A stretch of DNA of 64,000 bases, from assembly GCF_009208735.1 (NCBI RefSeq), contig NZ_WFLJ01000016.1, positions 115,919 to 179,918 of the forward strand, given 5' to 3'. The notes under the pieces were generated by a model. It was not told the origin of the DNA. It saw only the letters and a program-made list of their open reading frames with translations, and did not search any database. Within the stretch, counting starts at the first letter, position 1; each line of letters opens with the position of its first letter. Origin of the DNA: Janthinobacterium rivuli. Its GTDB lineage: Bacteria > Pseudomonadota > Gammaproteobacteria > Burkholderiales > Burkholderiaceae_D. A program made the position numbers and the translations under genes. Below are positions 48,567 to 56,922 of this stretch, in pieces.

Positions 48567-49265
48567 ATGCATCCCCTGTTTAAAAATCGTTTTCATGCAG
48601 GCCATTTACTCGCTCGGCGGCTGCTGGCGTACGCCGCCCGTCAGGATGTGCTGGTGCTGGCATTGCCGCGTGGCGGCGTGCCTGTCGCCTATAGGGTGGC
48701 GCGCGCGCTGGCCGCCCCCCTCGACATTCTGATGGTGCGCAAACTCGGGCTGCCAAGTCAGCCTGAATATGCCTTGGGCGCCGTTTCGGGAGAAGGGATG
48801 TGCCTGCTCCGCCTGGACAAGATCAAGTCATCCGGGACGGAGATGGCAACGGTGCGCGCCCTGATCGACCGGGAAAGAGCGGAGCTGTCAAGGCGCGAGC
48901 TTCTATATCGCGCCGGCAAACCCGCGCTGCCGCTTCACGACAAGATAGTCATCCTGGTCGATGATGGCATTGCGACCGGCTCGAGCATGTGCATGGCGAT
49001 TCGGGCCGCCCGACGCATGAAGCCGGCAAAAATCATCGTCGCCGTCCCCGTCGCTCCCCGCACAGGCCGTAAAACACTGATACGCATCGCCGACGAAGTG
49101 GTATGCCTGCACTCGCCGTTCCCGTTCACTTCAGTAGGCGAGTGGTATGCCGACTTTCGGCAAGTCAGCGACGATATAGTAATGACCTTGCTTGAGAAGC
49201 GCTGGAAGCAGGTCAATCGCGCAAGAGCAGAGCATGGGAGGGTGGCGGTACACGGAAGTAGGTGA
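48567..49265 (+). CDS. Phosphoribosyltransferase family protein
   Basis: A 232-residue type I PRTase-fold protein. LALPRGGVPVAYRVARAL is the N-terminal hallmark of this uncharacterised family, and ILVDDGIATGSSM is the PRPP-binding motif. Substrate unknown; relatives occur beside stress and dormancy genes. The only strong Shine-Dalgarno (AAGGAGG at 48541-48547) is 19 bases from the ATG, an unusually long gap, so translation may depend on the stress protein gene that ends at 48542. Confidence 0.87.
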   Translation: MHPLFKNRFHAGHLLARRLLAYAARQDVLVLALPRGGVPVAYRVARALAAPLDILMVRKLGLPSQPEYALGAVSGEGMCLLRLDKIKSSGTEMATVRALIDRERAELSRRELLYRAGKPALPLHDKIVILVDDGIATGSSMCMAIRAARRMKPAKIIVAVPVAPRTGRKTLIRIADEVVCLHSPFPFTSVGEWYADFRQVSDDIVMTLLEKRWKQVNRARAEHGRVAVHGSR

Positions 49266-49399
49266 GCTCGCCGTGGTCAAGCCAGCGTCGTCGTCGATGC
49301 GAGAGAACCGGAGCTTGCGCAACAAAGCCTGGCACAGGCTGTCGCTTGGATTGACCGCCCATATTATTCAGATTCATCCAAAAAACACCATGGAAGCGG

Positions 49400-49804
49400 C
49401 TAGCGTTTCGCTTGTCTTCTTTTTTCAAAGCCAATTCACAATTCACGCCCCCACAACCATCGCTGCAGTCTTTATGCAGAGTAATGCCGTCGCACATCTC
49501 CAAATCGTCCGATCTTGGAAGGCAGACTATCCTCGAGGTGCAGCAGGCTATGTCCACGCAGCACTTTCCCTCGTTCAGATATCCCCAGCTTGACGAGGTC
49601 ATCATTTTTGAGCTTGTTGGCATCATCAAAAAGGCCACACACCGCTTTGCCCTTAACTAGCCCGACATTGGCCAATGCGCCATCCATGCCGTTGACGGTC
49701 GCGGCCACGCCGGTTTCAAGGGTTTTGGCAGCAACTCCCTTCAGCCTGAAAAGCTGCTCATCAGGAAAACCAGCGGCATCTTGCATTCTATATATCCAAT
49801 TCAA
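49400..49804 (-). pseudogene. Broken family-A membrane protein (last copy of the array)
   Basis: The first part, from TTG 49804 or ATG 49786, matches the N-terminal domain of family A (VNGMDGALA, GKAVCGLFDDANKLKNDD, GHSLLHLEDS). The two membrane helices are missing, and the C-terminal piece (DDLEMCDGITLHKDCSDG, NCELALKKEDKR) is in another frame. So one copy lost its middle and shifted frame. Its start overlaps the stop of the family-B gene before it, as in the intact pair at 52.36 kb. Confidence 0.75.
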
Positions 49805-50496
49805 AGATAATACACGCCCATCGGCAAAGCGGGCTTGCCTGATTTCCTTACCTTTTTTGTGCTTTTAAAAAGATCAATTTTTTCCGGTTCAGCGATCGCT
49901 AGTGCTGCCCCCAGTCTATTCATCTCCTTTGAGAACCACATAAAATCCTTCCAACTCAAACCAACAGTTAGAAATAGAATAATTGGAGTGCTAAAAGTAG
50001 CGCAAATCAACATAAACCAGACCGGGATGCCACCAAAAAGTGCTGCCAAAATGGCTAGCATATACAATGCAATAAAAGCATAGCCACAACATTTTAAAAG
50101 GTGATATTTTTTTGCAATTGTTCCACGCTCAGAATGCGGTTGCATCCATATCTTTTTTTCCTTTACATCAACGACTGCGACAGCAATAAATTCATTGATT
50201 TTTTGATACCCAACCACTTGAACCACATCCCCATCCTTAAAACCAACCTTCCAAAAACTCCCGGTCACCAGCTTACCGCCCACATTCATGGCAAAGCCAG
50301 TAACAGGATCTCCGTCACTTGTGGCAGCCTGCTCGCTGTGAATGGCGCCAGGCTCGCCCGCGGCAGCTTGGACTATCGCCGCCAAACCAGATACTTTTTT
50401 GAATTGTTCAATATTCTTAAAATAATTCACATGTGTATTGGAAGCTCTCAAATCCTCAACAATACCGTTGAGCAACGTATAGGATAATTCATGCAT
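49801..50496 (-). CDS. Family-B two-helix membrane protein, putative T6SS immunity (B3)
   Basis: A 231-residue protein. N-terminal soluble part (about 1-135), with GGKLVTGSFWKVGFKDGD and IWMQPHSERG; two membrane helices (about 137-156 and 158-180); C-terminal soluble tail (AIAEPEKIDLFKS, ending MGVYYL). The layout is like that of proteins often labelled putative T6SS effector in this bacterial group, but the position behind a toxin and the repetition fit immunity better. I chose the ATG at 50496 because it gives the same length as copy B1. AT-rich. Confidence 0.75.
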   Translation of the reverse strand: MHELSYTLLNGIVEDLRASNTHVNYFKNIEQFKKVSGLAAIVQAAAGEPGAIHSEQAATSDGDPVTGFAMNVGGKLVTGSFWKVGFKDGDVVQVVGYQKINEFIAVAVVDVKEKKIWMQPHSERGTIAKKYHLLKCCGYAFIALYMLAILAALFGGIPVWFMLICATFSTPIILFLTVGLSWKDFMWFSKEMNRLGAALAIAEPEKIDLFKSTKKVRKSGKPALPMGVYYL

Positions 50497-50610
50497 ATAT
50501 TTTTTCTCGATCACTGAACTGGTAATATCTTGCCAGCGATCTCATCAATTTCGCGTTGAGATCGGCTCAGATCGAGCCGAAAATTCACGAGACGTGTATC
50601 ATTACAATAA

Positions 50611-51405
50611 TCAGGAGGATTGAATTTTGTATTTTGACCGGTGTTTTTTCAAGGCCAATTCACAACTGTATCCAATAAAACCATAGCTATGATCTTTGAA
50701 TAGTGTAGCACCCTCCCGCATATCAAAGTCTTCGGGCCTTGGAAAACCAAGGGCAACGAAAATTTTCGTCGCATATATCGAATAGTCACGCATGGTTCTG
50801 AAACTCCAACATTCAAAAGGAAAACAAAAAATCAGCGGCAAAAAAAATATGGCACCACATGCGGCAATTATGTGCTCGTTCTTTTCCAAGGACACGTCTA
50901 TAGACAAGAAAAATCCGGCATATGCCACGATCCAGAAAAATAATGTCATGTTCCTTGCAAATTTCATGCAACTCCAAAAAAAAGCCCGTTCTCCGCAATA
51001 AGCATTCATTGGCATCATAAAAAAACTATCGTCAATACGGAGCAAACTGTGTACGTACAGCACATCCTTTATCTGTGTCACCACCAATTTGACGATATCA
51101 CCATCCTTGATCTTGTCCGCGTCTCTAAAAACACCACATACCACTTTGCCGTTCACTATTCCGGCAAAATTGTACATATCTTCACCATCGTAAAAACTCA
51201 GCATTGCTGCATTCGCCAATGCACCTGGCATGCCATTGAGGACGGCGGAGACACCACCGGCCGAATTTTTTTCCGCAAGGCTGCTTTCGATTGCACTGAG
51301 TAAGTTTACGTTTGTTGCCGCCACATGAAATTCTGTGAGCTTCCCTTCCACTGCGAAAAAATTCTCGTCGGAAGATGTATTTTCATTATTTTCGTTGGCG
51401 ATCAT
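50611..51405 (-). CDS. Family-A two-helix membrane protein, putative T6SS immunity (A3)
   Basis: A 264-residue protein. The N-terminal soluble domain (about 1-148) has the family-A motifs VLNGMPGALANAAM, GIVNGKVVCGVFRDADKIKD and VHSLLRIDDS; helices lie at about 153-171 and 179-198; the C-terminal tail has GFPRPEDFDMREGATLF and ends ELALKKHRSKYKIQSS. Very close to copy A1. Its ATG overlaps the stop of a 14-codon relic of a family-B gene (ATGA), so translation may be coupled to that relic. It probably protects against the effector encoded upstream. Confidence 0.75.
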   Translation of the reverse strand: MIANENNENTSSDENFFAVEGKLTEFHVAATNVNLLSAIESSLAEKNSAGGVSAVLNGMPGALANAAMLSFYDGEDMYNFAGIVNGKVVCGVFRDADKIKDGDIVKLVVTQIKDVLYVHSLLRIDDSFFMMPMNAYCGERAFFWSCMKFARNMTLFFWIVAYAGFFLSIDVSLEKNEHIIAACGAIFFLPLIFCFPFECWSFRTMRDYSIYATKIFVALGFPRPEDFDMREGATLFKDHSYGFIGYSCELALKKHRSKYKIQSS

Positions 51406-51446
51406 ACATGTATACCGCTGAGTAACGCATAACATAATTCATGCAT
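51402..51446 (-). pseudogene. Fourteen-codon relic of a family-B gene (B2)
   Basis: Reads MHELCYALLSGIHV then TGA. The first 12 residues match the starts of B3 (MHELSYTLLNGIV) and B1 (MRELSYTLLSGIV). The rest of the gene is gone and the stop overlaps the A3 start as ATGA. The 112-base spacer before it also matches the spacers before B1 and B3. Confidence 0.8.
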
Positions 51447-51558
51447 ATGTTTTTCTCTATCGCTCAACTAGCTATACCTCTTCAGAAATGTAATCAATGT
51501 TGTGCAGGAAGCGACTCACATCGACCTAAAAATTAACGAGACGTGCATGAGTAAAATA

Positions 51559-52359
51559 TCAGGCGGACTGAATCTTGTATTTCGATCTGTGTTTTTTCAA
51601 GGCCAACTCAGAACTGTATCCAATAAAACCATAGCTGTGGTCCTTGAATAAAGCTGCACCGTTTCGAATGTCAAAATCATTTGGCCTAGGAAAACCATGT
51701 GCAGCGAAAATTCTTGTTGCACATATAGCATAATCACGCATGGTTCTAAAACTCCAATACTCGAAAGGAAACCAAAAAATTAACGGCATCAAGAATATTA
51801 TGCCACATGCCGCAATTAGATCTTCTCTTTTCTCCACGGATATATCGACATATGAAAAAATTGCAGCATAAGCCATCACCCACATAAACAATATCATATT
51901 CCGCGCAAATTTCATGCAACTCCAGAAAAAAGCACGCTCTCCGCAATAGATATTCAATGGCATCAGCAACAAGCTATCATCAATACGCAGCAAACTGTGT
52001 ACGTACAGCACATCCTTTCTCTGTGTCACCACCAATTTTACGATATCACCATCCTTGATCTTGTCCGCGTTTCTAAAAACACCACACACTACTTTCCCGT
52101 TCACCATTCCGGCAAAATTGTACATATCTTCGCCGTCATACAAACTCATCATGGCCGAATTTGCGAGCGCTCCAGGCATGCCATTGAAGGTGGATACTAC
52201 GCCACCCGCTAGCGTTTGTTCCGCAAGATTCCTTTCAATGTCATTCAGCAGATCTACCGATGTTCCAGATAAATGAAAATGCGTCAGTTTTCCTTCCAGC
52301 GTGAAAAAGGGTTCGTCAGGAAAATCTGGAGTATCTTCCATTTTATTTATCCGATTCAA
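51559..52359 (-). CDS. Family-A two-helix membrane protein, putative T6SS immunity (A2)
   Basis: 266 residues if it starts at the TTG that overlaps the B1 stop (TTGA), or 260 from the ATG at 52341. Same build as A1 and A3: N-terminal domain with FNGMPGALANSAM and GMVNGKVVCGVFRNADKIKD, two helices at about 155-172 and 181-200, and tail GFPRPNDFDIRNGAALF. Its N-terminus and membrane helices have diverged most from A1/A3, while the C-terminus is nearly the same, as expected if immunity specificity lies in the N-terminal or membrane part. Confidence 0.72.
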   Translation of the reverse strand: MNRINKMEDTPDFPDEPFFTLEGKLTHFHLSGTSVDLLNDIERNLAEQTLAGGVVSTFNGMPGALANSAMMSLYDGEDMYNFAGMVNGKVVCGVFRNADKIKDGDIVKLVVTQRKDVLYVHSLLRIDDSLLLMPLNIYCGERAFFWSCMKFARNMILFMWVMAYAAIFSYVDISVEKREDLIAACGIIFLMPLIFWFPFEYWSFRTMRDYAICATRIFAAHGFPRPNDFDIRNGAALFKDHSYGFIGYSSELALKKHRSKYKIQSA

Positions 52360-53051
52360 AGATAATACACTCCCATCGGCAAATTCGGCTTTCCCGATGT
52401 TCTCAAATTTCTAGTATTTTTGAAAAGATCAATTTTTTCCGGCTCAGCGATCCCTAGTGCCTTGCCTACCCTATTCATTTCTTTTGAAAAAACCATAAAA
52501 TCCTTCCAACTCAAGCCAACAGTCACAAACAAAATAATTGGATTCATAAAAGTAGAGCAGACCAAAACAAACCACATCGGAAAACCCGTAAAAAATCCCA
52601 ATAAAATTTCAAAAACATATAATCCAATAAAAGCATAGCCACAACATTTTAAAAGATGATATTTTTTTGCGAGAGTTCCACGTTCACAATGTGGCTGCAT
52701 CCATATTTTTTCTTGCTTTGCATCAACGACTGCGATAGCGACAAATATGTGGCCTTGTTCATATCCAACAACCTGTACCTCGTCCCCATCCCTGAAATCA
52801 ACCTCCCAGAAGCTCCCTGCAACCAGCGTTCCGCGGACATTCATGGTGAAGCTGGTGACAGGATCGCCTTCACTGACGGCGGCCTGCGCGCTGTGGGCGG
52901 CAGTTGGTTCGCCCGCCGCAGCCTGCACGATCGAGGTCAAACCGGACATTTTCCTGAATGATTCAGCGCTCCTCAAATAATTCACATGCATGTCGGAAGT
53001 TCTTAAATTCCCAACAATGCCGCTGAGCAACGTATAAGATAATTCACGCAT
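52356..53051 (-). CDS. Family-B two-helix membrane protein, putative T6SS immunity (B1)
   Basis: 231 residues, the same length and layout as B3: soluble N-terminal part with RGTLVAGSFWEVDFRDGDEV and IWMQPHCERGTLAKKYHLLK, helices at about 137-156 and 158-180, and tail GIAEPEKIDLFKNTRNLRTS ending in MGVYYL. It is coupled to A2 by a 4-base overlap. The ATG at 53051 is chosen by comparison with B3; a GTG at 53063 is possible. AT-rich. Confidence 0.75.
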   Translation of the reverse strand: MRELSYTLLSGIVGNLRTSDMHVNYLRSAESFRKMSGLTSIVQAAAGEPTAAHSAQAAVSEGDPVTSFTMNVRGTLVAGSFWEVDFRDGDEVQVVGYEQGHIFVAIAVVDAKQEKIWMQPHCERGTLAKKYHLLKCCGYAFIGLYVFEILLGFFTGFPMWFVLVCSTFMNPIILFVTVGLSWKDFMVFSKEMNRVGKALGIAEPEKIDLFKNTRNLRTSGKPNLPMGVYYL

Positions 53052-53164
53052 ATATATTTTCACGATCGCTGAACTGGCAATATCTCGCCAGCGATCTCAT
53101 CAATTTCGCATAGGAAGCGGCTCAGATAAAGCCAAAATTTACGAGACGTGTATCATTTCAATAA

Positions 53165-53956
53165 TCAGGAAGATCGAATCTTGTATTTTGACCTGTGTTT
53201 TTTTAAGGCCAATTCACAGCTATATCCAATAAAACCATAGCTGTGATCCTTGAATAAAGTGGCACCCTTGCGCACATCAAAGTCTTTTGGCCTTGGGAAA
53301 CCAAGGGCAACGAAAATTTTCGTCGCATATATCGAATAATCACGCATGGTTCTGAAACTCCAATATTCAAAAGGAAAACAAAAAACCAGCGGCACCAGGA
53401 ATATTATTCCGAACATCGTAATTAAATTTTCATTTTTCTCCAGCGACACATCGACAGATAGAAAAAACATCAGAGAAAGAATTACCCAAACGCCGAATGT
53501 CATGTTCCTTGCAAATTTCATGCAACTCCAAAAAAAAGCACGTTCTCCGCAAAAAGCATTCAGTGGCATCATAAAAAAACTATCGTCAATGCGGAGCAAA
53601 CTGTGCACGTACAGCACATCTTTTCTCTGTGTCACCACCAATTTGACGACATCGCCATCCTTGATCTTGTCCGCGTCTCTAAAAACACCACATACCACTT
53701 TCCCGTCGACTATTCCGGCAAAATTGTACATATCTTCACCATCGTAAAAACTCAGCATTGCTGCAGTCGCCAATGCACCAGGCATGCCATTGATGATGGC
53801 GGAGACACCACCGGCCAGATTTTTTTCCGCAAGGCTGCTTTCAATTTTACCGAGCAAGTTTACATTTGTGGCCGCCATATGGAACTCTGTAAGCTTTCCT
53901 TCCACAATAAAAAAAACCTCTTCGGAAGAAGTATTTTCAACATTCTCTTTTTCCAT
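53165..53956 (-). CDS. Family-A two-helix membrane protein, putative T6SS immunity (A1)
   Basis: 263 residues: N-terminal domain (1-148) with INGMPGALATAAM, GIVDGKVVCGVFRDADKIKD and HSLLRIDDSFFMMPLNAFCG; helices at about 152-170 and 178-197; tail GFPRPKDFDVRKGATLF ending in KYKIRSS. A GGGAAGAG ribosome site precedes the ATG. It lies 17 bases after the effector gene and is the natural cognate immunity candidate. The two helices would place it in the inner membrane, suited to block a toxin that acts there. Confidence 0.78.
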   Translation of the reverse strand: MEKENVENTSSEEVFFIVEGKLTEFHMAATNVNLLGKIESSLAEKNLAGGVSAIINGMPGALATAAMLSFYDGEDMYNFAGIVDGKVVCGVFRDADKIKDGDVVKLVVTQRKDVLYVHSLLRIDDSFFMMPLNAFCGERAFFWSCMKFARNMTFGVWVILSLMFFLSVDVSLEKNENLITMFGIIFLVPLVFCFPFEYWSFRTMRDYSIYATKIFVALGFPRPKDFDVRKGATLFKDHSYGFIGYSCELALKKHRSKYKIRSS

Positions 53957-53973
53957 CGTGCTCTTCCCAAGAA

Positions 53974-56877
53974 TTATGATTGGATAGTTTTTAATGCCTT
54001 CTGCAATTCCATTAATTCTCTCTCAACAGAGTCAAATGGCTTTTCACTAAGAAATCCTCTGTTTTTCCTAAAAGTACATGCTTGAAACCAGTTCTCCAAT
54101 TCATCATCCATGATCCATACTCGATATCCCACTTCGATAACAGTGACCCCTACACCAATAAGGTTGAATCGAGCCAGCCTTACTAATAAAAGAGTTCTTC
54201 CGTCTCCAATATTTTTTGCAAGCGCGGCCGCCCCCAAAAAGAATTTGGCCATACTTAATGAAAAACTTGAATTTCTCGCAAATAGCGAGCCCGCCAATCG
54301 CAACATCAAAGGAGCAGAATAGGAAAATGCGGCAACCAAACCCGCAATCGCATTATAAGCACCTAATCCTGCCCGGCCTGCATAGATCCCCACAAGAATC
54401 CTATTGGTTCTTTCTTTCTTAATCTCATCATAAGCCGAAAGAATATCTAACCAAACTATTAATGAACCAGAAAGAGCCCCAAGAAAGCCCGCTGCCATTT
54501 TAAAGCCACCACGAATAATATCAGCACCTTTCTTTATTCCTGAAATCTTACTATAAGGAGAGATTTCCCTTATAGATTTCGTCACGGCATACACCAGATC
54601 AAAAGAAATACTACTCAATGACAATATTGAGGCTGCCACTTCAGTCTTCAGCCGGGGAGAGTCGTTGAAATGTGGCAATTTGGTTGCCAGAGAAAGGCTT
54701 TCAATTGACATCAAAAGAACACCTATGCGGGCATGGCGGAAATTATTAGTCTCCGGCCTCTTCCCCACATCTAGTTCGTCCAGTGCAATCTTTACCTTGT
54801 TTTTTACCTTTGCCTGCTCATCTTCCAGCAGCTTTTCTATGCTTCCTTCCACTTTTGCCGCATCTGCCTGGGCAATTCTGGTGGCTTCTTTTCGCGCCAT
54901 GCGCTCAGCTTTCTTTTCAATCCCCTGCTCTAATTTATTTTTTTCAGTTTCCGTTTTTAGCGTTTCAGCATATTTCTTCGTTTTTTCTCTTAATTCATCA
55001 ATGCTTTTTTTCTTCAGAGGAATCATCAACTCCTCGAAAGTTATTTTTTCAGCAAGATCAGCCAGTTTGGAATACAGCAACACACCGACGATACTGGAAA
55101 TTGCCTTGTCCATCTTCCCGCTTTTGGTCGACAATGCCTGGGTCCACTCCGATATCTTTGCAAATGCCATTCCTTCTATCGTACGGTGATATTTCGACAG
55201 GTTACGGATCGGCTTGTCCTTGCTGGCATCTGGATCATTTTTATGGATTTTAAGGACGCCGTCATCACGCAACCATTCATCCCATGCGGAATCAATCTTT
55301 TTAAAAGAATCAATCAGGCCTTTGCATGCCTTTAACCACGGTGCTGCCTGTACTTTTGAAATATCCCCAGCAGCGTCGACTTGTTCTTTTGCTTCTTTAA
55401 AAGCCTTTTCCGCAAGATCATACAAAGATCTATGGTTGTAAAAATTCGACCGCATGTACAAATTTTTTCTTTCAATTGAACCAACATTCATCCAATTTTT
55501 AAGAACAGGTTCATTTTCCTGACCTGAAAACATGCCAAATACGCACCTGGAATATTCAAAATTGAAGCAAAATCCGCTACTGATGTTTTCCTCGTCATAG
55601 CTGTCAAATGCGTCAACCAGTTCTGTGGATGTCACCCACTTGACATGATCTGCAGTTCGCTTTCTCGATCTTGCCTCAGCTTCTTTCGACAGTTTATCCA
55701 GTGTTTTCCGGAGCAAATCAATTTCCGAGACAGAGATGAGCGATTCATATTTCTTCTCAAATTTTTCGCGCGCATCCTGCTCACTGGTCGCAAGTATCTG
55801 CTCGCGCCTTTTTTCCCTCGCATCAGATGTTTTTCTTATTCTCTCCTCGATTATTTCAGCTTCTTTTACACGATTTAATTTTCTGAGCATTTCGGCATTA
55901 TTTTTATTAATATCCGGAAGCGCCCTCGTGTCCAGGTCATCGAGATTTTTCTTTCTGACTTCCACTCCATATTTGACGACACAGTCTTTGATATCATCAA
56001 TGCCGACCATGACGCCCATCTTCCGCCGATTACTGACTTTTTCCTTGTCCTCACTATCGAGAAAATTTTCAAGCGGTTGTAGGGCGGCATTTCGGAAATC
56101 GTTCAATTCCTGCGTGATGCCGATCGGGTCAAACAGAACAAACGCCGCCGCCCTGGTCGCCATCATGTTCTCTTCCAGCTTGCCGATCCGCCCGCCCGGC
56201 GTTGCCAGTGGAGGATTTGCGATGCCTTCATAGGCATCGCAACTTGCCATATAGAGCTGCTGCATGAGAATGTTTCCCAAGGGGCTCTTGCCGGCATTCT
56301 GATACTGCCTGGCGAGCACGGCCTCGGGGACATATTTGCCAAGCTCTTCAGGCTTCAAGCTGTGCGGCTGCTCGGTACTGCCTGCCGCCCACTCCTTGGG
56401 CAGGAAAACCTGCATTTGTCCTTTTTTAACGCTGGCCTCGGCATTCGCCGCATATGCGTCCAGCCGATCTGTCGTCATGGCGGTGGGCGTGAACAACAGA
56501 TATATTTTTTCGACAAACTCGATCTTGTCGATCGCGATCATGCTGGCGTTGATGCCGCAGGTGCTGCGGTCGCAAGAAAAATTCACGGCCGCCGATGGCG
56601 GCGTATCGACGGGAAATTTCGACAGGAAGCCGTCGTCGTCGGCAAAATAACCTTCCCAATACAGCAGTCCAGATCGCTTGATCAGCACGTACAAGAAACC
56701 GGAGCGCAACAGGCGCGGCGCATAACTGGCGTTCTCCAGCTTGATGTGCCTGACCTTGTCGCCAAGCTTGCCGGGCATGGCTGGCACATGACTGGACCCG
56801 CCTTCGCCCACTACCGCCGCATAACGCAAAGGCAAAATGAACAAGCCGCTTTTATCGCAAAATTTACAATCTTTCAT
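53974..56877 (-). CDS. T6SS effector of the BTH_I2691 type, probable membrane-active toxin
   Basis: 967 residues. The N-terminus CKFCDKSGLFILPLRYAAVV and the next 250 residues match the T6SS effector family named for BTH_I2691. A long charged, partly coiled-coil middle (about 330-410 and 640-710, rich in Glu/Lys/Arg) leads to a C-terminal part with several hydrophobic helices (about 770-920: GGFKMAAGFLGALSGSLIVW, AGLGAYNAIAGLVAAFSYSA). No enzymatic motif was seen, so membrane damage is inferred. The first 260 residues are encoded by GC-rich DNA, the rest by AT-rich DNA. It follows the DUF4123 adaptor gene after 45 bases. Confidence 0.82.
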   Translation of the reverse strand: MKDCKFCDKSGLFILPLRYAAVVGEGGSSHVPAMPGKLGDKVRHIKLENASYAPRLLRSGFLYVLIKRSGLLYWEGYFADDDGFLSKFPVDTPPSAAVNFSCDRSTCGINASMIAIDKIEFVEKIYLLFTPTAMTTDRLDAYAANAEASVKKGQMQVFLPKEWAAGSTEQPHSLKPEELGKYVPEAVLARQYQNAGKSPLGNILMQQLYMASCDAYEGIANPPLATPGGRIGKLEENMMATRAAAFVLFDPIGITQELNDFRNAALQPLENFLDSEDKEKVSNRRKMGVMVGIDDIKDCVVKYGVEVRKKNLDDLDTRALPDINKNNAEMLRKLNRVKEAEIIEERIRKTSDAREKRREQILATSEQDAREKFEKKYESLISVSEIDLLRKTLDKLSKEAEARSRKRTADHVKWVTSTELVDAFDSYDEENISSGFCFNFEYSRCVFGMFSGQENEPVLKNWMNVGSIERKNLYMRSNFYNHRSLYDLAEKAFKEAKEQVDAAGDISKVQAAPWLKACKGLIDSFKKIDSAWDEWLRDDGVLKIHKNDPDASKDKPIRNLSKYHRTIEGMAFAKISEWTQALSTKSGKMDKAISSIVGVLLYSKLADLAEKITFEELMIPLKKKSIDELREKTKKYAETLKTETEKNKLEQGIEKKAERMARKEATRIAQADAAKVEGSIEKLLEDEQAKVKNKVKIALDELDVGKRPETNNFRHARIGVLLMSIESLSLATKLPHFNDSPRLKTEVAASILSLSSISFDLVYAVTKSIREISPYSKISGIKKGADIIRGGFKMAAGFLGALSGSLIVWLDILSAYDEIKKERTNRILVGIYAGRAGLGAYNAIAGLVAAFSYSAPLMLRLAGSLFARNSSFSLSMAKFFLGAAALAKNIGDGRTLLLVRLARFNLIGVGVTVIEVGYRVWIMDDELENWFQACTFRKNRGFLSEKPFDSVERELMELQKALKTIQS

Positions 56878-56922
56878 CGCTCTTCCTGTGAAGTGGGCGG
56901 CACGCGGTCATCCTGCTGGGCA

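Noticed and set aside
49700..53956. Regular repeats that could have been a CRISPR array
   Set aside because: The repeated units are about 0.8-1.5 kb and coding, with no short palindromic repeats or equal-length unique spacers.
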